A stretch of 64,000 nt of DNA from Desulfobulbaceae bacterium UBA2273. GTDB lineage: Bacteria; Desulfobacterota; Desulfobulbia; Desulfobulbales; Desulfurivibrionaceae. The position numbers and the translations under genes are program-made. The notes under the pieces were generated by a model. That model was not told the DNA's origin and ran no database searches. It was given only the letters and a program-made list of their open reading frames with translations. The stretch covers positions 62,001 through 126,000 of the forward strand of contig DDWZ01000028.1 of NCBI GenBank assembly GCA_002347095.1. The letters are read 5' to 3'. Shown here piece after piece: positions 15,155 through 26,700 of the stretch (the stretch's first letter is position 1; each line of letters begins with the position of its first letter).

Positions 15155-16657
15155 TCAGATTCTGGCGCTTTCGAGGTTTGCGGTGCGCACTTCCAGCTTG
15201 GCGACAAGGTGTCCCACCGTGGTCTTGTGCGCCGGGGTGGGCTTTTCCTCCGCATCGTCGGAGCTGAAATCGGTGGTCTCAAAGCTGTAGAGCATTTTTT
15301 CAAACCTGGAACCGTAGGTGCTGATGGCGTCTTTGGCCGTCCGAAAGAGCCCCTCGTAGGGAAAGGGCTGCTCGAAATCGCGGAGTTTGGTTTCGAGAAA
15401 GATGTTCAGTCTGGCAACGTCTGCCTTGGTGTTGCCATAATAGGTATCGCAGGTGTTGAGGATGTCAATGAGGATGAGGTGCAGATCCTCGGATTTTATG
15501 GCCTTTTGCCCCCCGGCGGCGCTGAAAAGCAGCTTGACCGCGCGGACAAACCCTTTCAGTCCCATGAAGAAATCGGTGGCTTTCTCGGCGGCAACCGTGT
15601 TGGGGTTTACCAGAGAGCCCGGCTCCTTGATCTGGCGGGTCAGCTCGGGGAGGATGGTGTTTTTTATGGTGTAATGCAGGGTTCGGGTTTCTTCCAAAAC
15701 AATGGGGAGAAGCTGGATCTGTTTCAGGTTCTGCGCCTTGTTTCTCAGGCCGATCAGGTTTCTGGCCAAGTTGGCGGTGAGGGGCTCTATCTGTGCCAGG
15801 ATTTTCGGCGCCGCAGTGTCCCGCAGGGCAAGAATTTCCTGCTGCAGCGTATCAACCGCCCGGATCTCTCCCGGGAGATTTTTCAGGAAAAATTCAATGA
15901 ATTCCCTGAGTTGATCCGTGGCTGCCATTGCCGCTTGGAGGGTGTGTTCGATAATGGTCCGCGCGAGTCCGGGGAAGCTGCTCAGGTCAATGTGGCGGAT
16001 CCGTTTTTTCAGGTCAATGGCCTGGGTATGATAGTCGTGGAGGGAAGGGGTTTCGCTCTGGCCGCTTGCGTCTTTGACCATGCGGTAAAAATTGTAGCCT
16101 TCGGTCACCATTGATGCGGTTCGGCTGTTGAGCGCATTGGTCAGGGGGAGCAAGCCGCTTAACGAGAGTCGCTCTCGAATCGTTTTGTCCGCCTCGGTCA
16201 AAAAGGAGGTCTGGGTTCGCCAGTTTTTCACGGTATTTTGATAGGCGGCGCATTCTTTTGCAATTGTTTGCGCCTGGCCCATCGCTTTGAAGGGTTGGAT
16301 AGTGTTGCGGCGGATATCGATATCCAGGGCGCCAAGTTCGTTTTCACATTTTTCAATATGCCGGAGGATTCGCGAGGCTTTTTCCGGATGCTGGTCTCTG
16401 GCTTCGGCCATGGTGCGGGGCAGGCCGAGCAGTTCAAGGATGCGGGCATAGCCGTTGAAATTACAATCGTGCCACTGGGTCACGCGGGGATCGGTGGAGA
16501 GGGTGAGAGTTTCCTTTTTTTGCGCGGCCAGAGCCCCTTTGGTCTGGCTGATAACCCCTTCGGCCTGGGCAAGCGTGGCGGCCTGAGCTTGGTCCATCCC
16601 CATCGGGGGCTGGTCAAGTTTTGGCTGCATGGAGGCAAAGGATACGGGTGTGATCAT
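15155..16657 (-). CDS. Large helical protein of unknown function
   Basis: The protein is 500 residues from ATG at MITPVSFASMQPKL. The sequence is almost entirely predicted helix, rich in Leu, Ala, Gln, Lys and Glu with few Gly/Pro after residue 40, and lacks a signal peptide or membrane segment. The N-terminal ~60 residues are Ala/Gln/Met-rich and probably flexible. There are no catalytic motifs that I can recognise. It is followed at once by a small membrane protein, which could tether it. The start lacks an obvious ribosome-binding site, so ATG at 16630 is an alternative. Confidence 0.75.
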   Translation of the reverse strand: MITPVSFASMQPKLDQPPMGMDQAQAATLAQAEGVISQTKGALAAQKKETLTLSTDPRVTQWHDCNFNGYARILELLGLPRTMAEARDQHPEKASRILRHIEKCENELGALDIDIRRNTIQPFKAMGQAQTIAKECAAYQNTVKNWRTQTSFLTEADKTIRERLSLSGLLPLTNALNSRTASMVTEGYNFYRMVKDASGQSETPSLHDYHTQAIDLKKRIRHIDLSSFPGLARTIIEHTLQAAMAATDQLREFIEFFLKNLPGEIRAVDTLQQEILALRDTAAPKILAQIEPLTANLARNLIGLRNKAQNLKQIQLLPIVLEETRTLHYTIKNTILPELTRQIKEPGSLVNPNTVAAEKATDFFMGLKGFVRAVKLLFSAAGGQKAIKSEDLHLILIDILNTCDTYYGNTKADVARLNIFLETKLRDFEQPFPYEGLFRTAKDAISTYGSRFEKMLYSFETTDFSSDDAEEKPTPAHKTTVGHLVAKLEVRTANLESARI

Positions 16658-16888
16658 GGTGTTCGGCTTTATCTTGTTGAAAAACAGAGAAAAAAATAAT
16701 AAGTGGCACCCTGGAAAATATATTCCGCCGGATGCCGAAAATCTAAAAAAATAGTCTTTTTCCAGAGGATATGCTACGTTAATTTTTTTTTGCATGCCGG
16801 AGCGGATGTTTTCCCATGTCGGCCGTTGCCGCAACCACTTGACAAGAGAGAAGGATCGGCATATTTTGCGTTTTTTTCAGGTGGCACG

Positions 16889-17062
16889 ATGGAGCTGCTC
16901 TGTGAAAAATATACGGAAAAGGTTGATTCCCGCAAGGCTGTCTGCCGAAGGCCCAGGGAATATTGCAAATTCAGAAACGCCTGTCTCATTCATTTTCTGG
17001 CCGGGGAAAAAGCCGGGGATGAAAATAAGGGGGCGGAGGATAAGGACGGAGAGGGCATGTAA
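16889..17062 (+). CDS. Small four-cysteine protein upstream of hisI
   Basis: The 57-residue protein starts at ATG in [12 protein letters not shown]. Four Cys ([24 protein letters not shown]) are spaced C-x13-C-x6-C-x5-C, suited to one metal or Fe-S site. The tail is charged. The in-frame longer versions upstream lack a better start. It lies 26 bp before hisI on the same strand. I recall similar small Cys proteins in Desulfobacterota but cannot name a family; a spurious call is possible. Confidence 0.55.
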   Translation: MELLCEKYTEKVDSRKAVCRRPREYCKFRNACLIHFLAGEKAGDENKGAEDKDGEGM

Positions 17063-17088
17063 GCAATGCCTGCCGTTGTTGGAGAACT

Positions 17089-17466
17089 ATGAGCGTGCTG
17101 CGATTTGACAAAGGAGGCGGCCTGTTGCCTGCCATTGCCCAGGACCACCTGACCAGGGAGGTTCTCATGCTTGCCTATATCAATGAAGAGTCCTGGCAAA
17201 AGACCCTGGAAACCGGCAAGGCCCATTACTGGAGCCGCTCCCGCAACAAGCTGTGGCTCAAGGGCGAATCGTCCGGGCACGTGCAACTGGTAAAAGAGAT
17301 CCTGGTCGACTGCGACGCAGACACCGTGGTTTTTCTGGTGGAACAGTTGGGCGGCGCCGCCTGTCACAAGGGGTACCGGAGCTGTTTTTTCAGGAAGGTG
17401 CAGGGCAGCGGGCTGGAAGTTAATGATACGCCGGTTTTTGATCCCGGGAAGGTCTATAACAAATGA
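17089..17466 (+). CDS. hisI: Phosphoribosyl-AMP cyclohydrolase
   Basis: The 125-residue protein opens the adenine ring of phosphoribosyl-AMP in histidine synthesis. Signatures are the zinc/magnesium-binding [31 protein letters not shown], and the Cys-containing [14 protein letters not shown]. It lacks a fused HisE domain, so it is the monofunctional form. It overlaps hisG by 4 bp, indicating a hisI-hisG operon segment. Confidence 0.96.
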   Translation: MSVLRFDKGGGLLPAIAQDHLTREVLMLAYINEESWQKTLETGKAHYWSRSRNKLWLKGESSGHVQLVKEILVDCDADTVVFLVEQLGGAACHKGYRSCFFRKVQGSGLEVNDTPVFDPGKVYNK

Positions 17467-18335
17467 ACATCTTGAAATTGGGTATCCCCAAGGGCAGCCT
17501 GGAAAAGGCGACCATCGAGCTTTTTGAAAAGTCCGGCTGGCGGATCAAGCTCTCTTCCCGGAATTATTTCCCGGAGGTGGATGATCCCGAGCTGTCCTGT
17601 TCCATCTGCCGTCCCCAGGAAATGTCCAGCTATGTGGAGAAAAACGTGCTGGACGCAGGCATCACCGGCAAGGATTGGACGCTCGAGAACGAATCCGACA
17701 TCGTGGTGGTGGCCGATCTTGTCTATTCCAAAGTCAGCAAGCGGCCGACCCGCTGGGTTCTCGCTGTGCCTGGGGACTCCAGCATCCAGCGGCTTGAGGA
17801 TCTGGAAGGCAAGAAGATCGCCACCGAGCTGGTGGGTTTCACCCGCAAATTTTTTGCCGAAAAGGGCATCAACGTTGATATCTCCTTTTCCTGGGGCGCC
17901 ACCGAGGCCAAGGTCGTTTCGGGCTTGGCAGACGCCATCGTCGAGGTCACCGAGACGGAAAGCACCATCCGGGCCCATGGGCTGCGGATCATCCACGAGC
18001 TGATGACCTCCAACACCCAGTTCATCGCCTCCAAGGCTGCCTGGGCCGATCCCTGGAAGCGCGAGAAGATCGAGAACATTGCTCTCCTTTTGCAGGGGGC
18101 GCTGCGGGCCGACAAGATCGTCGGTCTCAAGATGAACGTGCCCCAGACGCATCTTGACCAGGTGATCAACATCCTGCCCAGCCTGAACGCGCCCACCGTG
18201 GCGCATTTGTATCACTCGGATTGGTATTCGGTGGAAACGGTCATCTCCGAGCACGAGGTGCGGGATCTTATCCCGAGATTGTTGAAGAATGGCGCCGAAG
18301 GCATCATCGAATACTCCTTGAACAAGGTTATCTGA
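17463..18335 (+). CDS. hisG: ATP phosphoribosyltransferase, long form
   Basis: The 290-residue protein catalyses the first, committed step of histidine synthesis. The length and the C-terminal regulatory ACT-like domain (about residues 215-288, with [16 protein letters not shown]) mark the long form, which works without HisZ and is feedback-inhibited by histidine. N-terminal signatures are [25 protein letters not shown] and [12 protein letters not shown], and the PRPP-binding region is near [14 protein letters not shown]. Its ATG lies within the hisI stop region. Confidence 0.96.
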   Translation: MNILKLGIPKGSLEKATIELFEKSGWRIKLSSRNYFPEVDDPELSCSICRPQEMSSYVEKNVLDAGITGKDWTLENESDIVVVADLVYSKVSKRPTRWVLAVPGDSSIQRLEDLEGKKIATELVGFTRKFFAEKGINVDISFSWGATEAKVVSGLADAIVEVTETESTIRAHGLRIIHELMTSNTQFIASKAAWADPWKREKIENIALLLQGALRADKIVGLKMNVPQTHLDQVINILPSLNAPTVAHLYHSDWYSVETVISEHEVRDLIPRLLKNGAEGIIEYSLNKVI

Positions 18336-18454
18336 CTTTTATCCGGACAGGGCTGTCAAACAAGAACTGGGCGACTGTGTTGCCATATTCGTTTACCAGA
18401 AACGAGAAACGTGGCTCAACCGCTGGAATGTTTACATGTTGCCAGGGAGAAAAT

Positions 18455-19051
18455 GTGACCGACTCTGCCGTGAATTACGCGAAGATCGAATTTGTGAAAA
18501 GCGCCTTCAAGATGGCGCAACTGCCCGAGGAATCCCTGCCGGAAATCGCCTTTGCCGGGCGCTCCAATGTGGGCAAGTCCAGCTTGATCAACCGGCTGGT
18601 GAACCGCAAGGGTTTGGTCAAGGTCAGCGCCCGTCCCGGCAAGACCCAGAGCCTCAACTATTTTATCGTTGACGGGAAGCTCTATCTGGTTGATCTGCCG
18701 GGCTACGGCTTTGCCAAGGTCTCCAAAAAACTCCAGGACGACTGGCAGGAGCTGGTGACCGACTACCTGTCCAATAGTCCGACCCTGCGCTGCGTGGTGG
18801 TGTTGATCGACCTGAGGCATCTCCTGAAGAGCCAGGACCGGGAACTGGTCGAATGGCTCAGGAGCCGGGGCCGTCCTTTTCTTATCGTCTATACCAAGCG
18901 GGACAAGCTTTCCAACAACGAGCAGGCCAAGCAGGCCGCGAGCCTCGATGCCGCCCTCGGCCTGGGCAAACAGGAGCGGGTGCTCTTTTCCGCGAAAACC
19001 GGCGAGGGGAAGGACGATTTAGTGGCGGCAATCGCCACCTTCTTGGGGTAG
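18455..19051 (+). CDS. engB: Ribosome-biogenesis GTPase EngB (YsxC/YihA)
   Basis: The 198-residue GTPase acts in 50S subunit assembly. I chose the GTG start at 18455 because AGGGAG lies 7 bases upstream; an in-frame ATG at 18428 would add nine residues. G1 is GRSNVGKSS, G2 includes PGKTQ, G3 is DLPGYG, G4 is YTKRDKL (TKxD) and G5 is FSAKTGEG. The sequence matches EngB over its full length. It follows hisG by about 120 bp. Confidence 0.95.
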   Translation: MTDSAVNYAKIEFVKSAFKMAQLPEESLPEIAFAGRSNVGKSSLINRLVNRKGLVKVSARPGKTQSLNYFIVDGKLYLVDLPGYGFAKVSKKLQDDWQELVTDYLSNSPTLRCVVVLIDLRHLLKSQDRELVEWLRSRGRPFLIVYTKRDKLSNNEQAKQAASLDAALGLGKQERVLFSAKTGEGKDDLVAAIATFLG

Positions 19052-19126
19052 TTTTTTTCTGATCGTGATGATAACGCCGCTGGCTTTTGGCCTGGGGCTT
19101 TCCTTTTTTGTTGGGAAGTAAAGAGG

Positions 19127-19411
19127 ATGAACACCATGATAATACAGGAAGAATGGCATTGTTGGCAGATTACCCTCTGTGGAAGCGAGGAGAATTGTCA
19201 GGCCTGGAAGCAGGGCCTCGAGACCAGGCCGTGCTGGGAGGTTGCCCAGGATTTGGACGATTACCGCAGCGCGCTCAATGTCTGCAAGGACTGCATCGTC
19301 TTTATCTCAAAAGAGCACAGCGCGGCCTTGAGCGAAGCGGAAGTCCGGGAGATCATGGAGCGCAAGATTGAGTGTGTGCTTGCCACGCAATGCCCAGGAC
19401 GAAGGGATTAA
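19127..19411 (+). CDS. Small Cys/Trp-rich protein (two-CW-like)
   Basis: This 94-residue protein has an AGAGG ribosome-binding site. It contains Cys/Trp pairs HCWQITLC, NCQAWKQ, PCWEVAQD, then VCKDCIVF and a late CVLATQC. The CW-type pattern resembles the small 'two-CW' proteins common in Desulfobacterota and Geobacter, whose role is unknown. The Cys pairs could ligate a metal. It converges with lepA. Confidence 0.75.
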   Translation: MNTMIIQEEWHCWQITLCGSEENCQAWKQGLETRPCWEVAQDLDDYRSALNVCKDCIVFISKEHSAALSEAEVREIMERKIECVLATQCPGRRD

Positions 19412-19431
19412 GCGTGGTTTGTTCGGCCCAC

Positions 19432-21225
19432 TTACTGGTCTGACTTGAGCACCGCCAGGAAGGCGCTCTGCGGGATCTCCACGTTGCCCACGGTTTTCAT
19501 CCGCTTTTTTCCGGCCTTCTGTTTTTCCAGCAGTTTCCGCTTGCGGCTGATGTCGCCGCCGTAGCATTTCGCCAAAACGTCCTTGCGCAGGGCGGAGATG
19601 GTTTCCCTGCCGATGATGTTGCCCCCCACCGCCGCCTGGATGGCGATCTTGAACATCTGGCGCGGGATTTCCTCTTTCAGCTTCTCGCAGGCATGGAGCC
19701 CGCGCGCCCTGGCGTTGTTGCGGTGCACCAACTGGGAGAGCGCATCCACCCGTTCGCCGTTTACCAGAATATCCAGCTTGACCAGATCGCTTTCCCGGTA
19801 ATCCAAGAGATCGTAATCAAAGGAGCCGTACCCTTGGGTGACGGATTTGAGCCGGTCGTAAAAGTCGTAGATAATCTCCGCCAGGGGCACCTCGCAGGTG
19901 AACTCGATCCGGCCGGGCATGGGGTAGTGGTGGTGGGTGTTCTCGCCGCGCCGCTCCATGCACAGGGTCATCACCACCCCCATGTAGCGCTCCGGGATGA
20001 GGATGGTCGCCTTGATAAAGGGTTCCTCGATGCGCTCGATGGTGGTCGGGTCCGGGTAGTAGGCCGGGTTGTCCACCTCTTTCATGGTCCCGTCCTTGAG
20101 GAAAATTTTGTAGTTCACCGAGGGCACGGTGAGGATCAACGAGAGGTCGAATTCCCGCTCCAGTCGCTCCTGCACCACCTCCAAGTGGAGCAGGCCGAGG
20201 AAGCCGCAGCGGAAACCGAAGCCCAGGGCGGTGGACGAGTCCTTTTGGAAGGAGAGGGAGGCGTCGTTCAAGGTGAGCTTTTCTATGGCCGTGGCCAGGG
20301 TTTCGTAATCGTCGGTGGAGACGGGATAGATGGAGGAGAACACCACCTGTTTGATCTCCTGGAAGCCGGGCAGGGGTTTGGCGCAGGGGCGGTCTTTCAA
20401 GGTAATGGTATCGCCGGGTCTGGTGTCGGTGATGGTCTTGATCCCGGCGATGATGTAGCCCACCTGGCCTGCGCTCAGTTCTTTCTGCGGTTCGCGGGTC
20501 AGGCGGAAAAAGCCCACCTCCTCGACCCGGTAGGCGGCGTTGTTGGACATGAAGAGGATGGTGTCTCCGGCCTTGATCCGTCCCTCGAAGAGGCGGCAGG
20601 AGATGATGGTTCCCCGGAAGGGGTCGTAGAAGGCGTCAAAGATCAGGGCCTCCAGCGGCTTTTCCGGGTCGCCCGTGGGCGGCGGCAGGAGATTGACCAC
20701 CGCTTCCAGCACCGTATCGACGCCCTTGCCGGTTTTTGCCGAACAGAACTGGATGTGGTCGGCGTCCAGGCCAAGGTCTTCCTCGATCTGCAGGGCAACC
20801 CCTTCGGGGTCGGCGGAGGGGAGATCGATCTTGTTGATCACCGGAATCACTTCCAGGTTGTTCTCCATGGCCAGATAGAGGTTGGCCAGGGTCTGGGCTT
20901 CGATGCCCTGGGCCGCGTCAACCAGCAGCAGCGCTCCCTCGCAGGAGGCCAGGGCCCGGGAGACCTCGTAGCTGAAGTCAACGTGGCCCGGGGTGTCAAC
21001 GAGGTTGAGGATGTAGTCCTTGCCGTTCTTGGCCCGGTACGGAAGGCAGATCGCCTGGCTTTTGATGGTGATCCCCCGCTCCCGTTCGATATCCATGCTG
21101 TCCAGGAGCTGGTCGTGGAATTGGCGGTCGGTAACCATGCCGCAGAGCTGGATGAAACGGTCGGCCAGGGTGGATTTTCCGTGGTCGATGTGGGCGATGA
21201 TGCTGAAGTTTCGGATGTTTTCCAT
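19432..21225 (-). CDS. lepA: Elongation factor 4
   Basis: The 597-residue translational GTPase promotes back-translocation or ribosome remodelling under stress. G1 is [10 protein letters not shown]3 DTPGHVDF, G4 NKID and G5 CSAKTGKG. The EF4-specific C-terminal domain includes [20 protein letters not shown] and the end [17 protein letters not shown]. Length is standard. It is transcribed away from rpoH across a 250-bp spacer in which I see nothing distinctive. Confidence 0.98.
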   Translation of the reverse strand: MENIRNFSIIAHIDHGKSTLADRFIQLCGMVTDRQFHDQLLDSMDIERERGITIKSQAICLPYRAKNGKDYILNLVDTPGHVDFSYEVSRALASCEGALLLVDAAQGIEAQTLANLYLAMENNLEVIPVINKIDLPSADPEGVALQIEEDLGLDADHIQFCSAKTGKGVDTVLEAVVNLLPPPTGDPEKPLEALIFDAFYDPFRGTIISCRLFEGRIKAGDTILFMSNNAAYRVEEVGFFRLTREPQKELSAGQVGYIIAGIKTITDTRPGDTITLKDRPCAKPLPGFQEIKQVVFSSIYPVSTDDYETLATAIEKLTLNDASLSFQKDSSTALGFGFRCGFLGLLHLEVVQERLEREFDLSLILTVPSVNYKIFLKDGTMKEVDNPAYYPDPTTIERIEEPFIKATILIPERYMGVVMTLCMERRGENTHHHYPMPGRIEFTCEVPLAEIIYDFYDRLKSVTQGYGSFDYDLLDYRESDLVKLDILVNGERVDALSQLVHRNNARARGLHACEKLKEEIPRQMFKIAIQAAVGGNIIGRETISALRKDVLAKCYGGDISRKRKLLEKQKAGKKRMKTVGNVEIPQSAFLAVLKSDQ

Positions 21226-21475
21226 GGATAAGCCGGGGAAGTCCTGTGTTTTCGGTCTGGCAATGGTTGTACTGTATCAGAAACATGGCGATGGGCGGAA
21301 AAAATATCCTGAGCCCACAGAAGAGGCTATCTATCATAAAAAGGTAGCCTTGGCAATTTTAAAAAGGAATTACGCCCCCTTGGGATTGGTGTCAGGCCTG
21401 CGGCGAGGCGGGGAAGGGGAAGGCCGCTGTGGAAAGAGATTGACCTTTGACGCGGTTCTATTAATAATAACCCCC

Positions 21476-22453
21476 ATGAAAGAAGACCCGGAAGTCCTTG
21501 AAATACTCGATGAAGAAGAGGATGCGCAGGAAATGCTGCATCCCCTTGTCGCGCTGCCCGATGATGACAATCTTCCGGCCCTGGGCAATGCGGGGCTTCA
21601 TCGCTATCTTCAGGAAATCAGCCAGTACAAGCTCATGACCCGTGAGGAGACCGATGAGCTGGCCCGCCATTTTCAGGCAACCGGCGACCCGGAAGCGGCC
21701 TACAAGCTGGTCACCTCCAATCTGCGGCTGGTGGTCAAGGTGGCCATGGATTTCCAGAAGTACTGGATGCAGAACTTCCTCGATCTCATCCAGGAGGGCA
21801 ATGTCGGGTTGGTGCAGGCGGTGAAAAAGTTCGACCCCTACCGTCAGGTGAAGTTCTCCTATTATGCCGCCTACTGGATCCGGGCCTATATCCTTAAATT
21901 CATCATGGATAACTGGCGGCTGGTCAAAATCGGCACCACCCAGGCCCAGCGCAAGCTGTTTTTCAGCTTGAATAAAGAAAAAAAACTGCTAGAATCGCAG
22001 GGCTTTGCGCCGGAGGTCAAATTGCTGGCCCAGCGCCTCAATGTCAAGGAAAGCGAAGTCATTGAGATGAGCCAGCGCATGGACAACTGGGATGTTTCCC
22101 TGGAAAGTCCGGTGCGGGAAGGCTCCGACGAGGAGCAGAAGAATTTTCTCCCCATGCTCGGCCCCACCGTGGAAGAACGGGTGGCGGAAAAGGAAGTGCA
22201 GGAGTGGATGGGTACGGTTCTCGACAAGCTGCGCGAGACCCTAAACGACAAGGAAAAGGCTATCCTGGCCGATCGGTTGCTCAGCGACGAGCCCCTTACC
22301 CTGCAGGATATTGCCGATAAGTTTGACATCTCCCGGGAACGGGTGCGGCAGATCGAGGCCAATCTCTTGAAAAAGATGCGGGAATATTTTGAAAAGGAAG
22401 TGCCTGATATCAAGGACTTCCTTGCGGAATTTCTCAACCCCTGGCGTTCATAG
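21476..22453 (+). CDS. rpoH: RNA polymerase sigma-32 (RpoH-like) heat-shock sigma factor
   Basis: The 325-residue sigma-70-family protein lacks region 1.1. Region 1.2 ([15 protein letters not shown]), region 2 ([45 protein letters not shown]), a region 3 stretch, and region 4 with the HTH ([21 protein letters not shown]) are clear. The RpoH-type [17 protein letters not shown] segment is present. The ATG has no clear ribosome-binding site; an in-frame TTG at 21440 preceded by GGAAAGAGA is an alternative start that would add 12 residues. Confidence 0.9.
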   Translation: MKEDPEVLEILDEEEDAQEMLHPLVALPDDDNLPALGNAGLHRYLQEISQYKLMTREETDELARHFQATGDPEAAYKLVTSNLRLVVKVAMDFQKYWMQNFLDLIQEGNVGLVQAVKKFDPYRQVKFSYYAAYWIRAYILKFIMDNWRLVKIGTTQAQRKLFFSLNKEKKLLESQGFAPEVKLLAQRLNVKESEVIEMSQRMDNWDVSLESPVREGSDEEQKNFLPMLGPTVEERVAEKEVQEWMGTVLDKLRETLNDKEKAILADRLLSDEPLTLQDIADKFDISRERVRQIEANLLKKMREYFEKEVPDIKDFLAEFLNPWRS

Positions 22454-22502
22454 CCGTTGGGCCGGCGCCCTCGCCGTCTGCGACGATACCTGGAAAAGAC
22501 AT

Positions 22503-23696
22503 ATGCGCGTTCCTCTTTTAGATTTGCATGGCCAGATGGCTCCCCTGCGTGACGAGATCCTTGCCGCAGTGACCGAGGTCATTGATTCGACCCAGTACAT
22601 CCTCGGCCCCAAGGTCGAACAGTTTGAGAAAAATGTTGCCGCCTACTGTGGCTCCCGGTATGGCATCGGCGTTGCCAGCGGCACCGATGCCCTGCTTGCC
22701 GCGCTCATGGGGTTGGGTGTCGGCCCCGGCGATGCGGTGTTGACCACGCCCTATTCCTTTTTCGCCACCATGGGCTGTATCCTCAGGCTGGGCGCAAGCC
22801 CGGTTTTTGCCGATATCGATCCGGTGACCTACAATATCGATCCGGAGCGGATGGCCGAGGCCCTGGCCCAGGACGCCAAAGGGGAGAAGCGGATCAAGGC
22901 GATCATTCCGGTGCATCTCTATGGCCAATGTGCGGACATGGGGGCAATCCTTGCCCTGGCCAAGCAGTACGATCTGCCGGTGGTGGAGGATGCCGCCCAG
23001 GCCATCGGTGCGGTGTATCCCATGAAGAGCGGCGGGCAGACCGTCTGGCGTCGGGCCGGCTCCATGGGCGAGGCCGGGTGTTTTTCTTTTTTCCCCAGCA
23101 AGAATCTCGGCGGCATCGGCGACGGCGGTTTGATTACCTGCAACGACCCAGCGCTTGCCGAGCGCATCAGGATTATCCGGGTACACGGCGGGGCGCCCAA
23201 GTACCACCACGGGGTGGTGGGGGGCAATTTCCGGATCGATCCCATCCAGACCGTGGTGCTTGATATCAAGCTCTCCCGGTTGCCCGAGTGGCACCGGGCA
23301 AGGCGGCGCAATGCCGCAACCTATCGGAGTCTGTTCGCCCAAACCACCCTACTGGAAAACGGCGCGGTTTCTCTGCCCGAAGCGGTGTACGAGGCCGAGG
23401 GAAAGGCGGCCGGGGAAGGGGAGGATTATCATATCTATAACCAGTTTGTCATCCGGGCCAAGGAGCGTGATGAACTGCTCCACCATCTTCACAGCCATGA
23501 CATCGGGGCGGAGATCTATTACCCCATTCCCCTCCACCGGCAGGGCTGTCTTGCCGGCCTGGGGTACGAGGATGTTTCGTTTCCGGAAGCGGAGCAGGCT
23601 TCGCGGGAGACCCTGGCTTTGCCCATCTTTCCTGAGCTCACGGGCGAGATGCAAGATTTTGTCGTGGAAAAGATTGCTGAATTTTACAGACGGTAA
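22503..23696 (+). CDS. DegT/DnrJ/EryC1/StrS-family PLP aminotransferase
   Basis: The 397-residue protein is a fold-type I sugar aminotransferase. Signatures are [47 protein letters not shown] and the PLP-lysine motif [14 protein letters not shown]. These enzymes transfer an amino group to keto-sugar nucleotides for LPS or exopolysaccharide. No glycosyltransferase or other sugar gene is nearby. The following gene encodes a large TPR/outer-membrane protein, hinting at a surface polysaccharide role. Confidence 0.93.
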   Translation: MRVPLLDLHGQMAPLRDEILAAVTEVIDSTQYILGPKVEQFEKNVAAYCGSRYGIGVASGTDALLAALMGLGVGPGDAVLTTPYSFFATMGCILRLGASPVFADIDPVTYNIDPERMAEALAQDAKGEKRIKAIIPVHLYGQCADMGAILALAKQYDLPVVEDAAQAIGAVYPMKSGGQTVWRRAGSMGEAGCFSFFPSKNLGGIGDGGLITCNDPALAERIRIIRVHGGAPKYHHGVVGGNFRIDPIQTVVLDIKLSRLPEWHRARRRNAATYRSLFAQTTLLENGAVSLPEAVYEAEGKAAGEGEDYHIYNQFVIRAKERDELLHHLHSHDIGAEIYYPIPLHRQGCLAGLGYEDVSFPEAEQASRETLALPIFPELTGEMQDFVVEKIAEFYRR

Positions 23697-23765
23697 CGCT
23701 GTTCCATTTCTTGTCTGCTTTTTAAGCCGGTCCTTTTTACGGTTGCCAAAAGGACACCTCTGCTG

Positions 23766-26700
23766 ATGCGTATCGGATTGCGTTTTTCTCTCTCTCCTGT
23801 CCTCCTTTTTCCGATTGTTCTCCGGGCGAGAACCCTCGCCTGGGCCTCTGCCTTTTGCATCTTTCTTTCTCTCCTCCTTCCCGTGGCCGGCCAGGCGGCG
23901 GAGTCTGCAGTGTCTCGCGGCAAGGAGGTCGTGCCGGCGCGAACCATCCAACTCAAGGAGGATAAGGATGTCGCCTGGAAGGCTTTGTGGGACCAGGGAC
24001 GGGAGTTGGCCCGCAACGGCAGGCTTGTCGAGGCGGCGCCGGTGTATGAGGCGTTGCTGAGCTTGCGAGAGGGACTCGAGGCTGCCCGGTGGGAATTGGT
24101 TACCATTCTTCTGCAACTGAAGCGTGAGGACGGCGCTCTTCCCCATCTTGAGTTGCTGGTTGAGGGTGCTCCACGGAATGTGCAGTATCTGTTCGCGCTG
24201 GCCGAGGTGAGCCGGGGGCGGAATAATGCCGCCCGGGCCGAAGCGCTGTACAAAAAAGTTCTCCAACGGGAGCCCGGCAATCTCCAGGCCTTGCGGGGAG
24301 CTGCTTCCGTTCTTGTTGCCCAGCAAAAAAAAGGAGAGGCCGCGGCCATGCTGGAAACCCTGCTCCAACGGGAGCCGACCCGGCTCGCCTTGCGGGAAGA
24401 GCTGGGCAATCTCTATTACGAGATGGGCGCCTATGACAAGGCCAGGGCGCACTTCACCGTCCTGGCCCGGGAAAATCAGGCCGACTCGGCAATCCTGCTT
24501 AAAACAGCCCAGACGTATGACAAATCCGGCCTTGAGAGCCAGGCGGTTGAGTACTGGCAACGTTTGGCCCACATCTCCAAGAGTGCCGAGGCAAAGGAAC
24601 GCTTGAGCGCCTATTATCTGAAGGGCGGCAAAGCGGAGGATGCCTTGGCCCATCTTCTCCCTCTCGTTGAGAAGGAGCCCTCTTCTCCCCGGCTCCTCAA
24701 GCGCCTTGGGCAGATCTATGCCTCCCTTGCCCGTCTCCCCGAGGCCCTGGCCTATTTTGAACGCTATATCTCCCTCAAGCCCGAAGATAAAGAGGTGCTG
24801 CGGCAGGTAATCGACATCCATGCCGTTTTGGGGAACACGCCAGGTGGGATGGCCCTGGGACGCAGCCTCAGACTTGAGCCTCTGCCCGACCTCGAAAATT
24901 TGGCGCGCGGCGCCGCACTCTATGAGGCGCGCGGCGAGTTGCGGGAGGCGATCGCCCTGTATGACCAAATCCTGGCGGTCACCCCCGATGATCCTGAGAT
25001 CCTGGCCAAACGGGCCAAGGTCCTGCTGGCGAACGGCAATGAAGACGAGGCCAGCGCCATGTGGGGCCATCTGGCGCGGCGGGAAAAACTTCTCGAAGTG
25101 CTTGAGGTCCTCTTCCGAATGGAGCCGGGAAACACAACGGTTCTTAAAAAACTGGCAGGCATGTACCTGGACCGGGGGGAGCTGGCACAAAGCCTGGAGA
25201 TCTTTGCCCGGCTGGAAGCCCTCGGGGTAAGGACGCCCGAGGTTTTGGCCGGTCAGGCCTTGGCGTGTGAGGGGCTCGGTCGATCAGCCAAGGCGCTGGC
25301 CCTGTATGAACAGCTTTTGGATGGGGCTGACGCAACCGGAGGGTTCCGGCTGCGTTGCGTCCAGTTGGCAGGCGGGCTTGGTCTGCTGCGGAAAACCCAG
25401 AGCCATCTGGCCCGGCTGCAGGAAAAATTCCCCGAGCTGTACGCCTCTCCGCAGACGCAGTTGCGCATTGCCAAGGCTTTGAATGCGGCAGCCGCCCAGG
25501 GTGCGGCCAGGGAATACTACACTGGCATACTTGCACAGGATCAGGTTGGCGATGATCTGACCATGGCTGCTTTTCTCGGCCTGTCCGAGATCTACCGGCA
25601 GAACGGTTTGCCCTATGAGGCGGAACAGGTTTTGCGGCAGGCCTATCTTCGTTATCCGCGGGATGGGGCCGTTCTTGGCCGCTTGTTTGCCTTGGCTCTT
25701 CAAGAAAAGCATTTTGCCGAAGCCTGGGTCTGGCTTGAGCGGTTGGCGCAACAGGACAGCAATGTCGCGCGGCAGGGAGCCGGAGCAGCCCGGATGATAG
25801 GGCCCTTGGCCCAAGAAGTCTCTGACCCGAGGCTGCTGTGGGCACGGCTGCTGGCGGCCGAAGGTGAAACCGGGGATGCGGTCAAGCTCGCCCGGCAGGT
25901 GGTGAGGGAGTTGCCCGAGACCACGGAAAACAAGCTGTTGCTCACCCGGCTCTTGCTGGCCGATGGTCAGTATGGCGCGGCCGAGGAGGTGGCTGGACCC
26001 GTATCTGATCAGGGGGGCAAGCCGGAGGCAGGCCTGCTTCTGTTGCGGATTTATCGCGCCCAGGGGAAGAGCGGCGCTGAAAAAGCGCTTTTCCAGCGAA
26101 TACTGACGGAATCCGCCCACGATCAGGGCCTTGTGCTTGATCTTCTGCAGGCCATGGCGGAAGAAGGGCTGATTGCGGAGCTCTGCGAGAGGGCGGATCT
26201 GGCCGGCCGGCAATATCCTGAATCCGTCGCCATCCGTTCCCTGGCTGCCTCGGCTCGGGAGGCCAACGGTGAGGTCGGCCCGGCTATTGAACTCTGGCAG
26301 GGTATCGTCAGGGATTTTCCGGAGCAGGAATTTGCCGTTGTGCGTCTTGCCCATCTGCTTTTCCACCATGGCCGTTTTGCCGAGGCCAGGGCGGTGGCGG
26401 AACGTTTTCCCCAGGGAACGTTGCGCCCCGACATGGTCTTGCTTAAGGCGCGAATACTCTGGGCCGAGCATGAGTGGGAAAAGAGCGTGGCCATGTACGA
26501 TGGTTTTCTTCAGCCCTCGGTGGCGGACAGTATCGTTGTTCTGGCGCGGGAGCGGAAGGTTCCCTTGCCGCAGCCCGAAGAGCCTGGTGTGTGGACGCGG
26601 TTGACCGTGGCCGAGAGTGCCAGGCAAACCGTGATCGATGGGCTTATGACGCCCACGGCCGTTCTTGAACCCGGGGAAAGGGCAATGGCGTTGAATCGGA

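Noticed and set aside
19693..21231. 512-residue plus-strand reading frame
   Set aside because: It is antisense to lepA, which is full-length with all G motifs.
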